A program made the translations under genes and the position numbers. Under the pieces are notes generated by a model. That model worked only from the letters and a program-made list of their open reading frames with translations, did not search any database and was not told where the DNA came from. Below, one piece after another: positions 32,135-40,391 of a DNA stretch of 64,000 bases. The stretch's first letter is position 1. Each line of letters begins with the position of its first letter. Origin of the DNA: Arthrobacter citreus (lineage in GTDB: Bacteria; Actinomycetota; Actinomycetes; Actinomycetales; Micrococcaceae); NCBI RefSeq assembly GCF_038405225.1, contig NZ_CP151657.1:1984001-2048000 (forward strand), in the 5' to 3' direction.

Positions 32135-33247
32135 CTATCCCGCCATGCTTTCAACCGGCTGCCGCACGCCGAGGCGTTCCAGCCGCGGAAGCACTTCCTG
32201 TGCGAAATACTCCAGCTCGCCGGCGTAATCAACAAAGGCCAGGCTCATGCCGTCGAAGCCTGCCTTGGCGAAGCGTGCGATTTCCACAGCAACGTCGTCA
32301 GGGGTTCCCACGAGCGGGCAGGATCCGTGGCCTGAGGCAAAACGTGCCCTCATGGTCGTCAGCATCTCCTTGGTGAAAGATTCCGCATGCAGCCCCTGAA
32401 GGTTCATGAGGTAATCCACCGCGCCCCAGTCGGCGTTCTCCTCGGCATAGTAGTGCAGGTAGTCTTCGGCCTCCCGGCGGGTGGGACGGCACACCGCGTG
32501 GCTGAGCGTCAGCACCCCGACGTCGCGCTGGTGGTCCTCCAGCGCCTTTGCCTTGACGGACCGGACAATTCCTTCTCCGTCTTCGGGCCCGGTGACGATG
32601 GTGAAGACAAAATCGGAATTCCGGCCGGCGAAGTTCCGGCCCTGGGACGAGGATCCGGCGTTCAGGATGGGAACCCTGCCGCCCGCCGGCTTGGGCAGCG
32701 CTTCAACGTGCTTGAGGTTGAAAAATTTGCCTTCGAAATCAAAAATCTCGTCTCTTTCCCATGCTTCCCGCACGACGTCCCACCATTCCTGGGCAAATCC
32801 GTACCGGTCATCATGGGCGTCGGCCATATCCACGCCCATGGTTTCGTATTCCGGCTGGTTCCAGCCCGCCACGATGTTCAATCCTGCGCGGCCGCCGCCA
32901 ATGGCATCCAGGGTCGCAATCTGCTTGGCCGTCACCAGGGGGTGGTTGAACGCCGTGTGCACCGTGGAGAAGACGGAGATCCGCTCGGTGGATGCCAGCA
33001 GTGCCGCAGCCCACGGAATAGGCTCCAGTACGGACCCGTGGAAGTTCGTTTCGCCCTTGTATCCGATCCATCGTGCAATAGGCAGCAGGAAGTCGATTCC
33101 CGCTTTATCGGCAATCTGAGCCATGCGGAGGTTCTCCTCCCAAGTGGCGCCCCAACGCTCCTCTATCTTGGTGGCGGCCAGTCCGCCTGAGCAGTTTGAG
33201 GAGAACAGGCCTAGCTTGAAGTGGTCTTTCCGGTTCATGGGGTGCAT
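32135..33247 (-). CDS. LLM-class flavin-dependent monooxygenase
   Basis: This 370-aa member of the luciferase-like TIM-barrel family uses reduced FMN and oxygen. Typical blocks are FKLGLFSSNCSGG, WEENLRMAQIADKAGIDFLLPIARW, LEPIPWAAALLASTERI, the FNHPLVTAKQIATLDAIGGGRAGLNIVAGWN motif, and PILNAGSSSQGRNFAGRNSDFVFT. The sequence is close to the RutA / alkanesulfonate monooxygenase type. A flavin reductase gene lies 54 bases upstream in the same direction, so this is a two-component monooxygenase. The start codon is the ATG at 33247; one at 33238 is also possible. Confidence 0.93.
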   Translation of the reverse strand: MHPMNRKDHFKLGLFSSNCSGGLAATKIEERWGATWEENLRMAQIADKAGIDFLLPIARWIGYKGETNFHGSVLEPIPWAAALLASTERISVFSTVHTAFNHPLVTAKQIATLDAIGGGRAGLNIVAGWNQPEYETMGVDMADAHDDRYGFAQEWWDVVREAWERDEIFDFEGKFFNLKHVEALPKPAGGRVPILNAGSSSQGRNFAGRNSDFVFTIVTGPEDGEGIVRSVKAKALEDHQRDVGVLTLSHAVCRPTRREAEDYLHYYAEENADWGAVDYLMNLQGLHAESFTKEMLTTMRARFASGHGSCPLVGTPDDVAVEIARFAKAGFDGMSLAFVDYAGELEYFAQEVLPRLERLGVRQPVESMAG

Positions 33248-33301
33248 GAGATCTCTTTCTGGGTTTGTGGACGCGGCTTGGGCAGGCAACAGCGAAAATA
33301 C

Positions 33302-33811
33302 TTAGGAGTCCCCCGGACCCTCAAAGTGCAGGGAGGGGTCTGGCTGGGCTATGTGGTGGACGGCGCCCACCATGATGATGTGGTCTCCGCCCTCGTACCG
33401 GTCCCATATCCGGCAATCGAGGCGGAGCGGCACATCCGTCAGTGCGGGAGAACCGGTGGTACCGGCCGAGAGGTCGAGTCCGGCAAATTTATCCACCCCC
33501 CGTTGAACAAACCTCGGAATGTGGTGGGCTGTTGTGGGGCCCAAAAGATGGACTGAGAAATTCTCTGTCTCCATCCAGACGGCAAAGCTTGTGGATGCTT
33601 TGTCCACGCACCAGGAAACCAACGCAGGTTCCAGGGAAACGGAGGTGAAACTGTTCACCACCAGGCCCGCCCGCTTCCCGCGCGCCGCGGTCGTCACCAC
33701 ACAGGTTCCCGTTTCCCAATGCCGCATAAACGAGCGGAGACCCGAAGCCTCCCTGCCTCCGGGCTGGCCCGGGGATGCGGCCGGCCGATCGGTCTTGCTC
33801 TCAACCAACAT
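33302..33811 (-). CDS. flavin reductase
   Basis: This 169-aa FMN-binding split-barrel reductase supplies reduced flavin to the neighbouring LLM monooxygenase. The N-terminal segment LRSFMRHWETGTCVVTTA, then GLVVNSFTSVSLEPALVSWCVDKAS (FMN-binding) and FSVHLLGP are characteristic. The length is typical. It is first in the two-gene operon; a palindrome (TCCAC-T-GTGGA) lies in its upstream region. Confidence 0.92.
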   Translation of the reverse strand: MLVESKTDRPAASPGQPGGREASGLRSFMRHWETGTCVVTTAARGKRAGLVVNSFTSVSLEPALVSWCVDKASTSFAVWMETENFSVHLLGPTTAHHIPRFVQRGVDKFAGLDLSAGTTGSPALTDVPLRLDCRIWDRYEGGDHIIMVGAVHHIAQPDPSLHFEGPGDS

Positions 33812-33843
33812 TCGTCCACCTCAGGTCAGTGTTTTTGGTTCCT

Positions 33844-33854
33844 TCCACTGTGGA
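33844..33854. promoter_or_regulatory. candidate operator upstream of flavin reductase gene
   Basis: TCCAC-T-GTGGA is a perfect short palindrome about 35 bp before the flavin reductase start. It could be the binding site of a local regulator. Its short arms make chance occurrence possible. Confidence 0.25.
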
Positions 33855-33924
33855 GGCGCCGGCTGCCCAGAACTATCCGATTTCAGCGGACCTTCAGCCA
33901 ATAACTGCTGTTGGGGAAGAGACG

Positions 33925-33969
33925 GAAAAGCAGCAGGACCCGTCCGGAATCCGGACGGGTCCTGCTGCT
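33925..33969 (-). terminator. intrinsic terminator after pheT
   Basis: A perfect 19-bp inverted repeat AGCAGCAGGACCCGTCCGG with a 3-base loop lies 12 bases beyond the pheT stop. On the minus strand it is followed by TTTT. It should end the pheST transcript. Confidence 0.88.
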
Positions 33970-33981
33970 GGTGAAGCGGGG

Positions 33982-36525
33982 TTAGCGCTGGACGGCGCCA
34001 AACCGTTCGGCGGCCAGCGCGACGGCGGCGGCCCGGGACTCCGAGGCCTCATCGGCGGTCAGGGTCCGGTCCGGCGCGCGGAAGCGCAGGGCAAAGGCCA
34101 GGGACTTGTGCCCCTCCTCAATCCCCTTGCCGGCGTAGACATCAAACAGCGAGATGTCTTCGAGCAGCTCCCCGGCGCCTTCGCGCAGGGTTTCCAACAC
34201 GGTCTCGGCCGGAATGCCGGCTTCCACCACCAGCGCCACGTCCTGCGTGGTGGCCGGGAACGAGGAAATCTCGCGGGCCACAATCACTTCGGGGGCGGCG
34301 TCGAACAGCGCGTCGGCGTCCAGTTCCAAAGCCACGGTGCGTGCCGGCAGGTCCCGGGCCGCGAGCAGCTTCGGATGAAGTTCACCGGCGTAGCCCACGG
34401 TCTCGCCGCTGCGCAGCGACAGCTTGGCGGTGCGGCCCGGATGGAAGGCCTGGTGCTCGCCCTGGCTCACCACCAGTTCCACGCCCAGCACATCTCCCAT
34501 CAGGCGGGCGGTGTCGACGGCGTCGGCCCAATCCCAGGCGCGCGGCACAAAACCGGCGCCGGGCTGCGACTCGTGGCCGGTGAACAGCACGCCAATATGC
34601 AGCGGCTGGTCCGGAACTCCCTCGTACAGCGAGTCAAGGACGTCCTCGGACGGCTTCACCCCCAGCGGGGGAATCGACTCGGTGCCCAGCTGGTTCCCAG
34701 GCAGGAAGACCGCTCCGGCTTCGAACAGCGCCAGGTCGCGGAAGCCGCGCGAGAGATTCCGCTGGGCCACCTCGAACAGCCCCGGCAGCACCGAGGTGCG
34801 CAGGTAGCCGAATTCGGCGCTGAGCGGGTTCGCCAGCTTGAGCGCGGCAGGCGAGGTGCCGGCGTCGGGCGTTCCGAAGGTGTTGTTGTCCTCTTCCGTC
34901 ACAAACGGGTAGGACAGCACCTCGGTCAGCCCGGCGGCGGCGAGCGACTGCTGCAGGCGGCGGCGCTGCTGCTGCGTCCGGGTCAGGCCGCGGCCGGGAG
35001 GAGCCGTGGGCAGGGTGGACGGAATGTGCTCGTAGCCCACCAGGCGGATGATTTCCTCGGTGAGGTCCTCGCGCGTTTCCAGGTCCGAACGCCAGCTCGG
35101 CGGGGTCACGGAGTAACCGGCAGCCGTCCGGGTCACCTCGGCACCCAGCGCGGTGAGGGTGCCGGTGATCTGGTCCTCGCTGAACTCGTAGCCGATCAGC
35201 TTCGAGGCGAAGTCCGCCGGCAGGTCGATGGCCTTGGCCTCGGGCTTGGTGCCGACGTCGGTCACTGACGCGTCGGCGGTGCCGCCGGCCAGCTCGGTCA
35301 GCAGGTCCACGGCACGCTGCGCGGCGACGTCGGCGATGTTCCAGTCCACGCCGCGCTCAAAGCGCTTGGACGCTTCGGAAGGCAGCTTGTGCCGGCGGCG
35401 GGAGCGGCCGATGCTGACTTCCTCGAAGTGCGCCGCCTCGATCAGGATGTTGCTCGTGGTGTCCGAAACTTCAGTGGCGGCGCCGCCCATCACGCCGGCA
35501 ATGCCGATGGCACCGGAGTCGTCGGTGATGAGCAGGTCCTCGGGATCAAGGGTGCGGACCTTCTCGTCCAGCGTCTTCAGGGTCTCCCCCGCAGCGGCAC
35601 GGCGCACCACAATGTCACCGGAGAGCTTGTCCAAGTCATAGAAGTGCAGCGGCTGGCCCAGCTCGAGCATCACGTAGTTGGAAATGTCCACGATCAGCGA
35701 GATCGAGCGCATTCCGGCCAGGCGCAGCCGCGAAGCCATCCACGGCGGCGTCGGGCGGGTGGGATCCACGCCGCGGACGGTGCGGGCCACAAAGCGGTCG
35801 CAGCCGGCCTTGCCGTAAATCGGTGCGCTGTCCTCCAGGCGCACGCCGTAACCCTTGCCGTCGACAGCGGGCACGACGACGGCGTCAGCCGGGTCGGTGA
35901 ACGCCGTTCCGGTGGCGTGGGCGTACTCGCGGGCGGCACCGCGGATGGAGAACACGTAGCCGCGGTCCGGGGTGACGTTGATTTCCGCTGCCTGGTCATA
36001 CAGACCGAGCAGGTCCATGGCGTCTGTTCCAACCTCGGGATCCAGACCGAGGCGGGAGAGGACCAGGATGCCGTCGTGGTCGTCGCCGATGCCCAGTTCC
36101 CGCACCGAGGCGATCATCCCGGCCGAAACATGGCCGTAGGTCTTGCGCGGGCTGATCCGGAAGTCTCCGGGCAGCACGGCGCCAGGCAGGGTGACAACAA
36201 CCTTGTCCCCCACCGTGAAGTTGTGCGCGCCGCAGACGATGCCCTGGACGCCGGAGGGGTCAATGCCGTCGCCGGTAAGGGTCTGCTCGGTGCCCTCGGG
36301 CACCACGCGGACGGTGCACCAGTTGATGGTCTTGCCGTTCTTCTGCGGCTCGGGCTCCATGGAGAGCACTTCGCCCACCACAATGGGGCCGAACAGCTCG
36401 TCGGTGGGACGGTGGACGTCCTCTTCCTCCAGGCCTACCTTGACCAGTTCCGCCATGACGTCTTCGGCGGTTGCATCCGCCGGCACCTGGGCATACTCGC
36501 GCAGCCAGGAAAGTGGGATTCTCAC
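33982..36525 (-). CDS. pheT: phenylalanyl-tRNA synthetase beta subunit
   Basis: The beta subunit of the heterotetrameric PheRS carries tRNA-binding and editing domains. In the 847 aa I see the N-terminal tRNA-binding (OB) domain with GDKVVVTLPGAVLPGDFRI, the B3/B4 editing region, B5 around LPADFASKLIGYEF, the core with SEFGYLRTSVLPGLFEVAQRNLSRG, and the C-terminal anticodon-binding FDX-ACB domain (SSFPATTQDVALVV). The GTG start follows the pheS stop with no gap. A strong terminator follows. Confidence 0.97.
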   Translation of the reverse strand: MRIPLSWLREYAQVPADATAEDVMAELVKVGLEEEDVHRPTDELFGPIVVGEVLSMEPEPQKNGKTINWCTVRVVPEGTEQTLTGDGIDPSGVQGIVCGAHNFTVGDKVVVTLPGAVLPGDFRISPRKTYGHVSAGMIASVRELGIGDDHDGILVLSRLGLDPEVGTDAMDLLGLYDQAAEINVTPDRGYVFSIRGAAREYAHATGTAFTDPADAVVVPAVDGKGYGVRLEDSAPIYGKAGCDRFVARTVRGVDPTRPTPPWMASRLRLAGMRSISLIVDISNYVMLELGQPLHFYDLDKLSGDIVVRRAAAGETLKTLDEKVRTLDPEDLLITDDSGAIGIAGVMGGAATEVSDTTSNILIEAAHFEEVSIGRSRRRHKLPSEASKRFERGVDWNIADVAAQRAVDLLTELAGGTADASVTDVGTKPEAKAIDLPADFASKLIGYEFSEDQITGTLTALGAEVTRTAAGYSVTPPSWRSDLETREDLTEEIIRLVGYEHIPSTLPTAPPGRGLTRTQQQRRRLQQSLAAAGLTEVLSYPFVTEEDNNTFGTPDAGTSPAALKLANPLSAEFGYLRTSVLPGLFEVAQRNLSRGFRDLALFEAGAVFLPGNQLGTESIPPLGVKPSEDVLDSLYEGVPDQPLHIGVLFTGHESQPGAGFVPRAWDWADAVDTARLMGDVLGVELVVSQGEHQAFHPGRTAKLSLRSGETVGYAGELHPKLLAARDLPARTVALELDADALFDAAPEVIVAREISSFPATTQDVALVVEAGIPAETVLETLREGAGELLEDISLFDVYAGKGIEEGHKSLAFALRFRAPDRTLTADEASESRAAAVALAAERFGAVQR

Positions 36526-37608
36526 TTAGATCTCCATCCCGAAGTGTTCGCTGAAACGTACATCGCCCTCGATCATGTCGCGCATGTCCCCCACTTCGTT
36601 GCGGAACATCAGTGCGCGCTCAATACCCATGCCGAAGGCAAAACCTGAATAAACCTCGGGATCAATGCCGGCCGCGCGGAGCACATTCGGATTGACCATG
36701 CCGCAGCCGCCCCATTCGATCCAGCGCGGGCCACCCTTGGCACCGGGGTGCCAGATGTCCAGCTCCGCGCTGGGCTCGGTGAACGGGAAGTAGTTTGGGC
36801 GCAGGCGTACCTTGGCTTCATCACCGAAGAGCACGCGGGTGAAGTGCTCCAGCGTGCCAACCAGGTCGGCCATGGTCAGGCCCTTGTCAATGGCCAGGCC
36901 CTCGAACTGGTGGAACACCGGAGTGTGGGTGGCGTCGAGCTCATCGGTGCGGAACACCTTGCCCGGGCACAGCACGTAGATCGGCAGGTCGCGCTCGAGC
37001 ATGGAGCGCACCTGGACCGGCGAGGTGTGCGTGCGCATCACCAGGTGGGCCTCGGGCGGCTCGACGAAGAAGGTGTCCTGCATTTCGCGGGCCGGATGGT
37101 CCGGCTTGAAGTTCAGTGCGTCGAAGTTGAACCACTCGGATTCCACCTCGGGGCCTTCGGCGATTTCCCAGCCCATGCCCACGAAGATGTCGCTGACGCG
37201 GTCCTGCAGGGTGGACAGGGGGTGGCGGCCGCCCATGCGGCGGCGGCGCGGCGCCGCGGTGACATCCACGGCTTCCTCGACGAGGATCCGCGCGTCGCGC
37301 TCGGCTTCCAGTTCCACGGTGCGGGCGGCGAGCGCGGCATTGATGCGGCCGCGGGCCGGTCCGACAAGCTTGCCCGCGGCGGACTTCTGGTCCTTGGGAA
37401 GGGAACCGATGGTGCGGTTGGCCAGGCTCAGCGGCGATTTGTCACCGGCGACGGCGATGCGGACGTCCTTGAGGGCGTCCAGGTCAGCGGCGGCGGTGAT
37501 GGCGGCGAGCGCGGCGTCGACGGCGGCGGTTATCGCCGCTTCATCCAGCGGGTTGGGCGGCTCGGGGACGGTGTCTGGGGACGGTGTCCCCGGTATGGAG
37601 TTCGACAT
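36526..37608 (-). CDS. pheS: phenylalanyl-tRNA synthetase alpha subunit
   Basis: The catalytic subunit of PheRS, a class II synthetase. Motif 2-type [12 protein letters not shown], motif 3-type [16 protein letters not shown] and the [13 protein letters not shown] block are clear, after an N-terminal coiled-coil tRNA-binding arm (about 20-110). The length is 360 aa. It is directly abutted by pheT and divergent from the small gene at 37800. No tRNA-sensing leader is apparent in the 190 bp upstream. Confidence 0.97.
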   Translation of the reverse strand: MSNSIPGTPSPDTVPEPPNPLDEAAITAAVDAALAAITAAADLDALKDVRIAVAGDKSPLSLANRTIGSLPKDQKSAAGKLVGPARGRINAALAARTVELEAERDARILVEEAVDVTAAPRRRRMGGRHPLSTLQDRVSDIFVGMGWEIAEGPEVESEWFNFDALNFKPDHPAREMQDTFFVEPPEAHLVMRTHTSPVQVRSMLERDLPIYVLCPGKVFRTDELDATHTPVFHQFEGLAIDKGLTMADLVGTLEHFTRVLFGDEAKVRLRPNYFPFTEPSAELDIWHPGAKGGPRWIEWGGCGMVNPNVLRAAGIDPEVYSGFAFGMGIERALMFRNEVGDMRDMIEGDVRFSEHFGMEI

Positions 37609-37799
37609 GTACAGTTCTTTACCTATTTCCGGCCCTGTTGATGGACGTTTTGATGGGCGTTGATCGTGGAAAAACGAGGGAAAATGCCCGTAGCTTCCAG
37701 TCTAACCAACCCGGACTGTGACATGGGCATGACGACGGCGGGGATGACCGGGAATCATCCGCACGTGACGCACACCGCCCGCGTCCCTACACTGACAGC

Positions 37800-38291
37800 G
37801 TGAACTTCCGCCGCTCAACTGCTCCAACCGCTGCCGCTGCTCCACCCGTTGCCCCAAGGCCGTTCGTCCGGATCCGCAGCGTCCTGAACGTCATCAATCT
37901 GAGCACCCCTGCCGGGCTTGCCCTGGCCCTGGCCGGCAAATGCCGGATCTCCCGGGGGCCGGACGGGCTGCTGCTGGCCGGCGGCTGGGCCTGGCCGCTG
38001 CCCCGCGCAGCCGCCTTCACTGTCGGCAACGTGATCTTGTACCGCTCCCGGGTCGCTTCCTCCTTCCAGCCCCGCGCCGGGATATCCCCGCCCGGCGGTG
38101 TTGCCCGGAGCCGTTTGCTGCAGCACGAGTCCCGGCACAGCAGCCAGTACGCAGCACTCGGCCCGGCGTTCCTGCCGCTCTATTTCCTCGCTGCCGGAAT
38201 CTCCACGCTCCGCACCGGAGATCCGGCGTCGGGCAATGTCTTTGAGCGTTTAGCGGGCCTGGACGACGGCGGCTACCGCCGCCCCGCCTAA
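37800..38291 (+). CDS. hypothetical protein with HExxH-like spacing
   Basis: This 163-aa protein is of unrecognised function. It is rich in Ala, Pro and Arg at the N-terminus. A moderately hydrophobic region lies around 35-80, then the segment LLQHESRHSSQYAALGPAFLPLYFLAAG (about 107-134). The H109-E110-xx-H113 arrangement resembles, but is not, a zincin HExxH; the following SQYAALGPAFLPLY looks like a membrane-associated helix. It begins 191 bp from pheS on the opposite strand. The start codon is GTG. Confidence 0.55.
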   Translation: MNFRRSTAPTAAAAPPVAPRPFVRIRSVLNVINLSTPAGLALALAGKCRISRGPDGLLLAGGWAWPLPRAAAFTVGNVILYRSRVASSFQPRAGISPPGGVARSRLLQHESRHSSQYAALGPAFLPLYFLAAGISTLRTGDPASGNVFERLAGLDDGGYRRPA

Positions 38292-38403
38292 ACCCGCCCG
38301 AACCCGCCCGCGAGATGGCAGAAGGTGTCGGTTTTGACGCCCGGGAAGAGCACTTTCCACCATTTCGCGGGTGGAGGAGGGGCCAGCAGGACTGTCAGAT
38401 CAT

Positions 38404-38419
38404 TAGTACATGTGTTCTA
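38404..38419 (+). promoter_or_regulatory. candidate LexA (SOS) box before radical SAM gene
   Basis: TAGTACATGTGTTCTA matches the actinobacterial SOS-box consensus TCGAACNNNNGTTCGA at 9 of the 12 defined positions and is itself largely palindromic. It lies just upstream of the radical SAM start. The M. tuberculosis homologue Rv2578c is, to my recollection, among genes preceded by a LexA box, which supports the reading. Confidence 0.55.
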
Positions 38420-38428
38420 ATGGACGGC

Positions 38429-39505
38429 ATGAGATGGGAAGCGCAGGAACCGAAGGCGGTCGGGACGCAGGATGCGCTTCTGGCCCTGCAGGGCGTGGTG
38501 CGCAGCGTGAAAACACCGGAGTTCGCCGGCATTACTTTTCATGAGGTGATCTCGAAGTCGGCCCTGAACAAAGTGGGGAAAACATCCGGCATGCCGTTCG
38601 GCTGGACCATCAATCCCTACCGCGGGTGCAGCCATGCCTGTGTCTACTGCTTCGCCCGCAAGACCCACACGTATCTGGACCTGGATGCGGGTTTGGACTT
38701 CGACAGCCAGCTCATCGTCAAGACCAACGTGGCCGAGGTCCTGACGCGCGAGCTGGCCCGCCCGTCCTGGCAGCATGAACACGTGGCGATGGGCACCAAC
38801 ACTGATCCCTACCAGCGTGCCGAGGGCCGGTACAAACTGATGCCGGACATCATCCGGGCCCTCGCCGGTTCCGGGACGCCGTTCTCCATCCTGACCAAGG
38901 GAACGCTGCTGGCACGGGACATCCCGCTGCTCAAAAGCGCCGGGCAGGATGCTGAGATCGGGATGGGCATTTCCCTGGCACTGCTGGACCCCGACTTGGC
39001 GCACCGGGTGGAACCGGGAACGCCCACGCCCAAGGCGCGGCTGGAACTCATCAGCCGGCTGCGGGACGCCGGCCTGCCCTGCTCGGTGATGGCCATGCCC
39101 ATCCTGCCGTGGCTCACTGACGGGGATGAGTCACTGGACGCACTTTTTTCGGCCCTTGCCGCGGCGGGCGCCACCGGAGTTACTGCCGGCGCGCTGCACC
39201 TGCGCCCGGGGGCACGGGAATGGTATCTGGCCTTTATCGCCCGTGACTATCCCCACTTGTCCGGGAAGTACGCCCGGCTGTACGGCGGCGGTACCTACGC
39301 TTCCAAGGAGTACCGCCAGTGGCTGGCGGGCCGGGTGAACTTCTTCAAGAAAAAGCACGGGTTCACCTCCGGGGCGGAGTTCATGCCGCTGCGGCGGACC
39401 GGAACCGGAACGACCAACAGTGGTGTGGTGGCGCAGGCCCCGGCACAAACAGCGGCGGCAGCAGACAGCGCATCCGTCATGTCAGGCGCGGAACCCCTCT
39501 TTTAG
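38429..39505 (+). CDS. Rv2578c-family radical SAM protein
   Basis: This 358-aa protein carries a radical SAM iron-sulfur motif, CSHACVYCF (CxxxCxxC, about residues 67-75), preceded by the characteristic PFGWTINPYRG. Further blocks are LIVKTNVAEVLTRELARPSWQHEHVAMGTNTDPYQRAEGRYKLMP and PFSILTKGTLLARDIPLL, matching the SplB-related Rv2578c group. The relation to spore photoproduct lyase hints at a role in nucleic-acid repair, but no reaction is established. ATG at 38429 is chosen because homologues start MRW; ATG at 38420 is also in frame. No clear ribosome-binding site is seen. A LexA-box-like site lies directly upstream. Confidence 0.88.
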   Translation: MRWEAQEPKAVGTQDALLALQGVVRSVKTPEFAGITFHEVISKSALNKVGKTSGMPFGWTINPYRGCSHACVYCFARKTHTYLDLDAGLDFDSQLIVKTNVAEVLTRELARPSWQHEHVAMGTNTDPYQRAEGRYKLMPDIIRALAGSGTPFSILTKGTLLARDIPLLKSAGQDAEIGMGISLALLDPDLAHRVEPGTPTPKARLELISRLRDAGLPCSVMAMPILPWLTDGDESLDALFSALAAAGATGVTAGALHLRPGAREWYLAFIARDYPHLSGKYARLYGGGTYASKEYRQWLAGRVNFFKKKHGFTSGAEFMPLRRTGTGTTNSGVVAQAPAQTAAAADSASVMSGAEPLF

Positions 39506-39557
39506 CCGGGCCCTTCGCCGGCAGCGGCGCCGCCGGAAGTCACGGTGATTCCGGCCC

Positions 39558-39595
39558 GCGGAGCTAGGAGACGCCTGCGGAGCTAGGAGACGCCT
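39558..39595. repeat. 19-bp tandem duplication at the end of the Nudix gene
   Basis: GCGGAGCTAGGAGACGCCT occurs twice in perfect tandem (39558-39576 and 39577-39595). The second copy contains the stop codon of the Nudix gene. The duplication looks recent, since both copies are identical. Confidence 0.85.
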
Positions 39596-40017
39596 GCGGT
39601 CTCGAGCATGGCTGTCACAATGGGCAGATCAGCCGGGATCCAGGCCAGGGCGGCCAGCTCGAGGGGATCGAGGGCCACCCAGCGGAGCTCGTCGTGGTCT
39701 TCGAGCGGAGCGGGAACGCCCTCGGTAACCTCCGCCAGCCATACCCGCATTGCGGCCCTGTCATTGAGCGGCCAGCCCTGGGGGCCGGGGCCGGAGATTT
39801 CCGCGCCAAGCAGCACTTCGACTCCGAGCTCCTCGCGCAGTTCCCGGTGCAGCCCCTCTTCGCAGCTTTCGCCGGCTTCCACTTTTCCGCCGGGGAACTC
39901 CCACATGCCCGCGAACTGCTCCGGCGCAGTGCGGCGGGCGGCGAGCATTTTGCTGGGTGCGGCGAGGCTGTCCACCAGGGCGGCGCCCACAACTTGTTTC
40001 AGATCAGGATTAGACAC
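39583..40017 (-). CDS. Nudix (MutT-like) pyrophosphohydrolase
   Basis: This 144-aa protein carries a full Nudix box, GKVEAGESCEEGLHRELREE, at about residues 44-63, preceded by FAGMWEFPG as in MutT and CTP pyrophosphohydrolases. It likely hydrolyses oxidised or non-canonical nucleoside triphosphates and so limits mutation. The start is GTG (VSNPDLKQVV...). Its 3' end lies in a 19-bp tandem duplication. Confidence 0.92.
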   Translation of the reverse strand: MSNPDLKQVVGAALVDSLAAPSKMLAARRTAPEQFAGMWEFPGGKVEAGESCEEGLHRELREELGVEVLLGAEISGPGPQGWPLNDRAAMRVWLAEVTEGVPAPLEDHDELRWVALDPLELAALAWIPADLPIVTAMLETAGVS

Positions 40018-40205
40018 GAATCGAGTCTACGGGCCGCCCTGGCCTAAACTGGATTCACAGCGCTGTTGCGGTTATCCGCACCCCCGGCGGGGATCCCCGC
40101 CGCGGATTGCGCCCTTTCCCGTTTCAGAGCCCGTTCAGCTCACCCAGCCCGAGTCTCCGGGCCCGCCGCCGGCCCCGGCCCTACGCGCGCTTCCTCAGCA
40201 TCGCC

Positions 40206-40250
40206 AGTTCTGTACCGCGCAGTTCTGTACCGCACAGTTCTGTACCGTGC
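40206..40250. repeat. 15-bp tandem repeat, three copies
   Basis: AGTTCTGTACCGCGC, AGTTCTGTACCGCAC and AGTTCTGTACCGTGC follow each other without gaps. The unit differs only at the last few bases. It lies in the spacer upstream of the MFS gene. Confidence 0.85.
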
Positions 40251-40344
40251 AGCCTACGCGCGTCCCACACGGGCCTGCCTGTGCCTGGTGCGCTCCGCGG
40301 CGATCATGACCGTTGTCCCGCAACCGGGCTGCCCGCCCGGCGCT

Positions 40345-40373
40345 GTGACCCGATATCCGCAGTGACCCGATAT
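40345..40373 (+). promoter_or_regulatory. direct repeats upstream of MFS gene
   Basis: GTGACCCGATAT-type words (shared core TGACCCGATAT) begin at 40345 and 40363, 18 bp apart, ending 19 bp before the MFS start. A TATACG at 40371 could be a -10. The pair may be an operator for local control of the transporter. Confidence 0.4.
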
Positions 40374-40391
40374 ACGTTCTGAAAGAGTTAC

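Larger units (their letters stand above)
40018..40391. other. 374-bp intergenic region with short repeats
   Basis: This region lies between the divergent Nudix and MFS genes. It is strongly Pro/Ala-coding in several frames but shows no recognisable gene. It contains a threefold 15-bp tandem repeat (40206-40250) and a pair of direct repeats close to the MFS start (40345-40373), described separately. Confidence 0.6.

Noticed and set aside
37609-37799. T-box or attenuator leader for pheS.
   Set aside because: No T-box sequence, leader peptide rich in Phe or terminator/antiterminator pair could be recognised.
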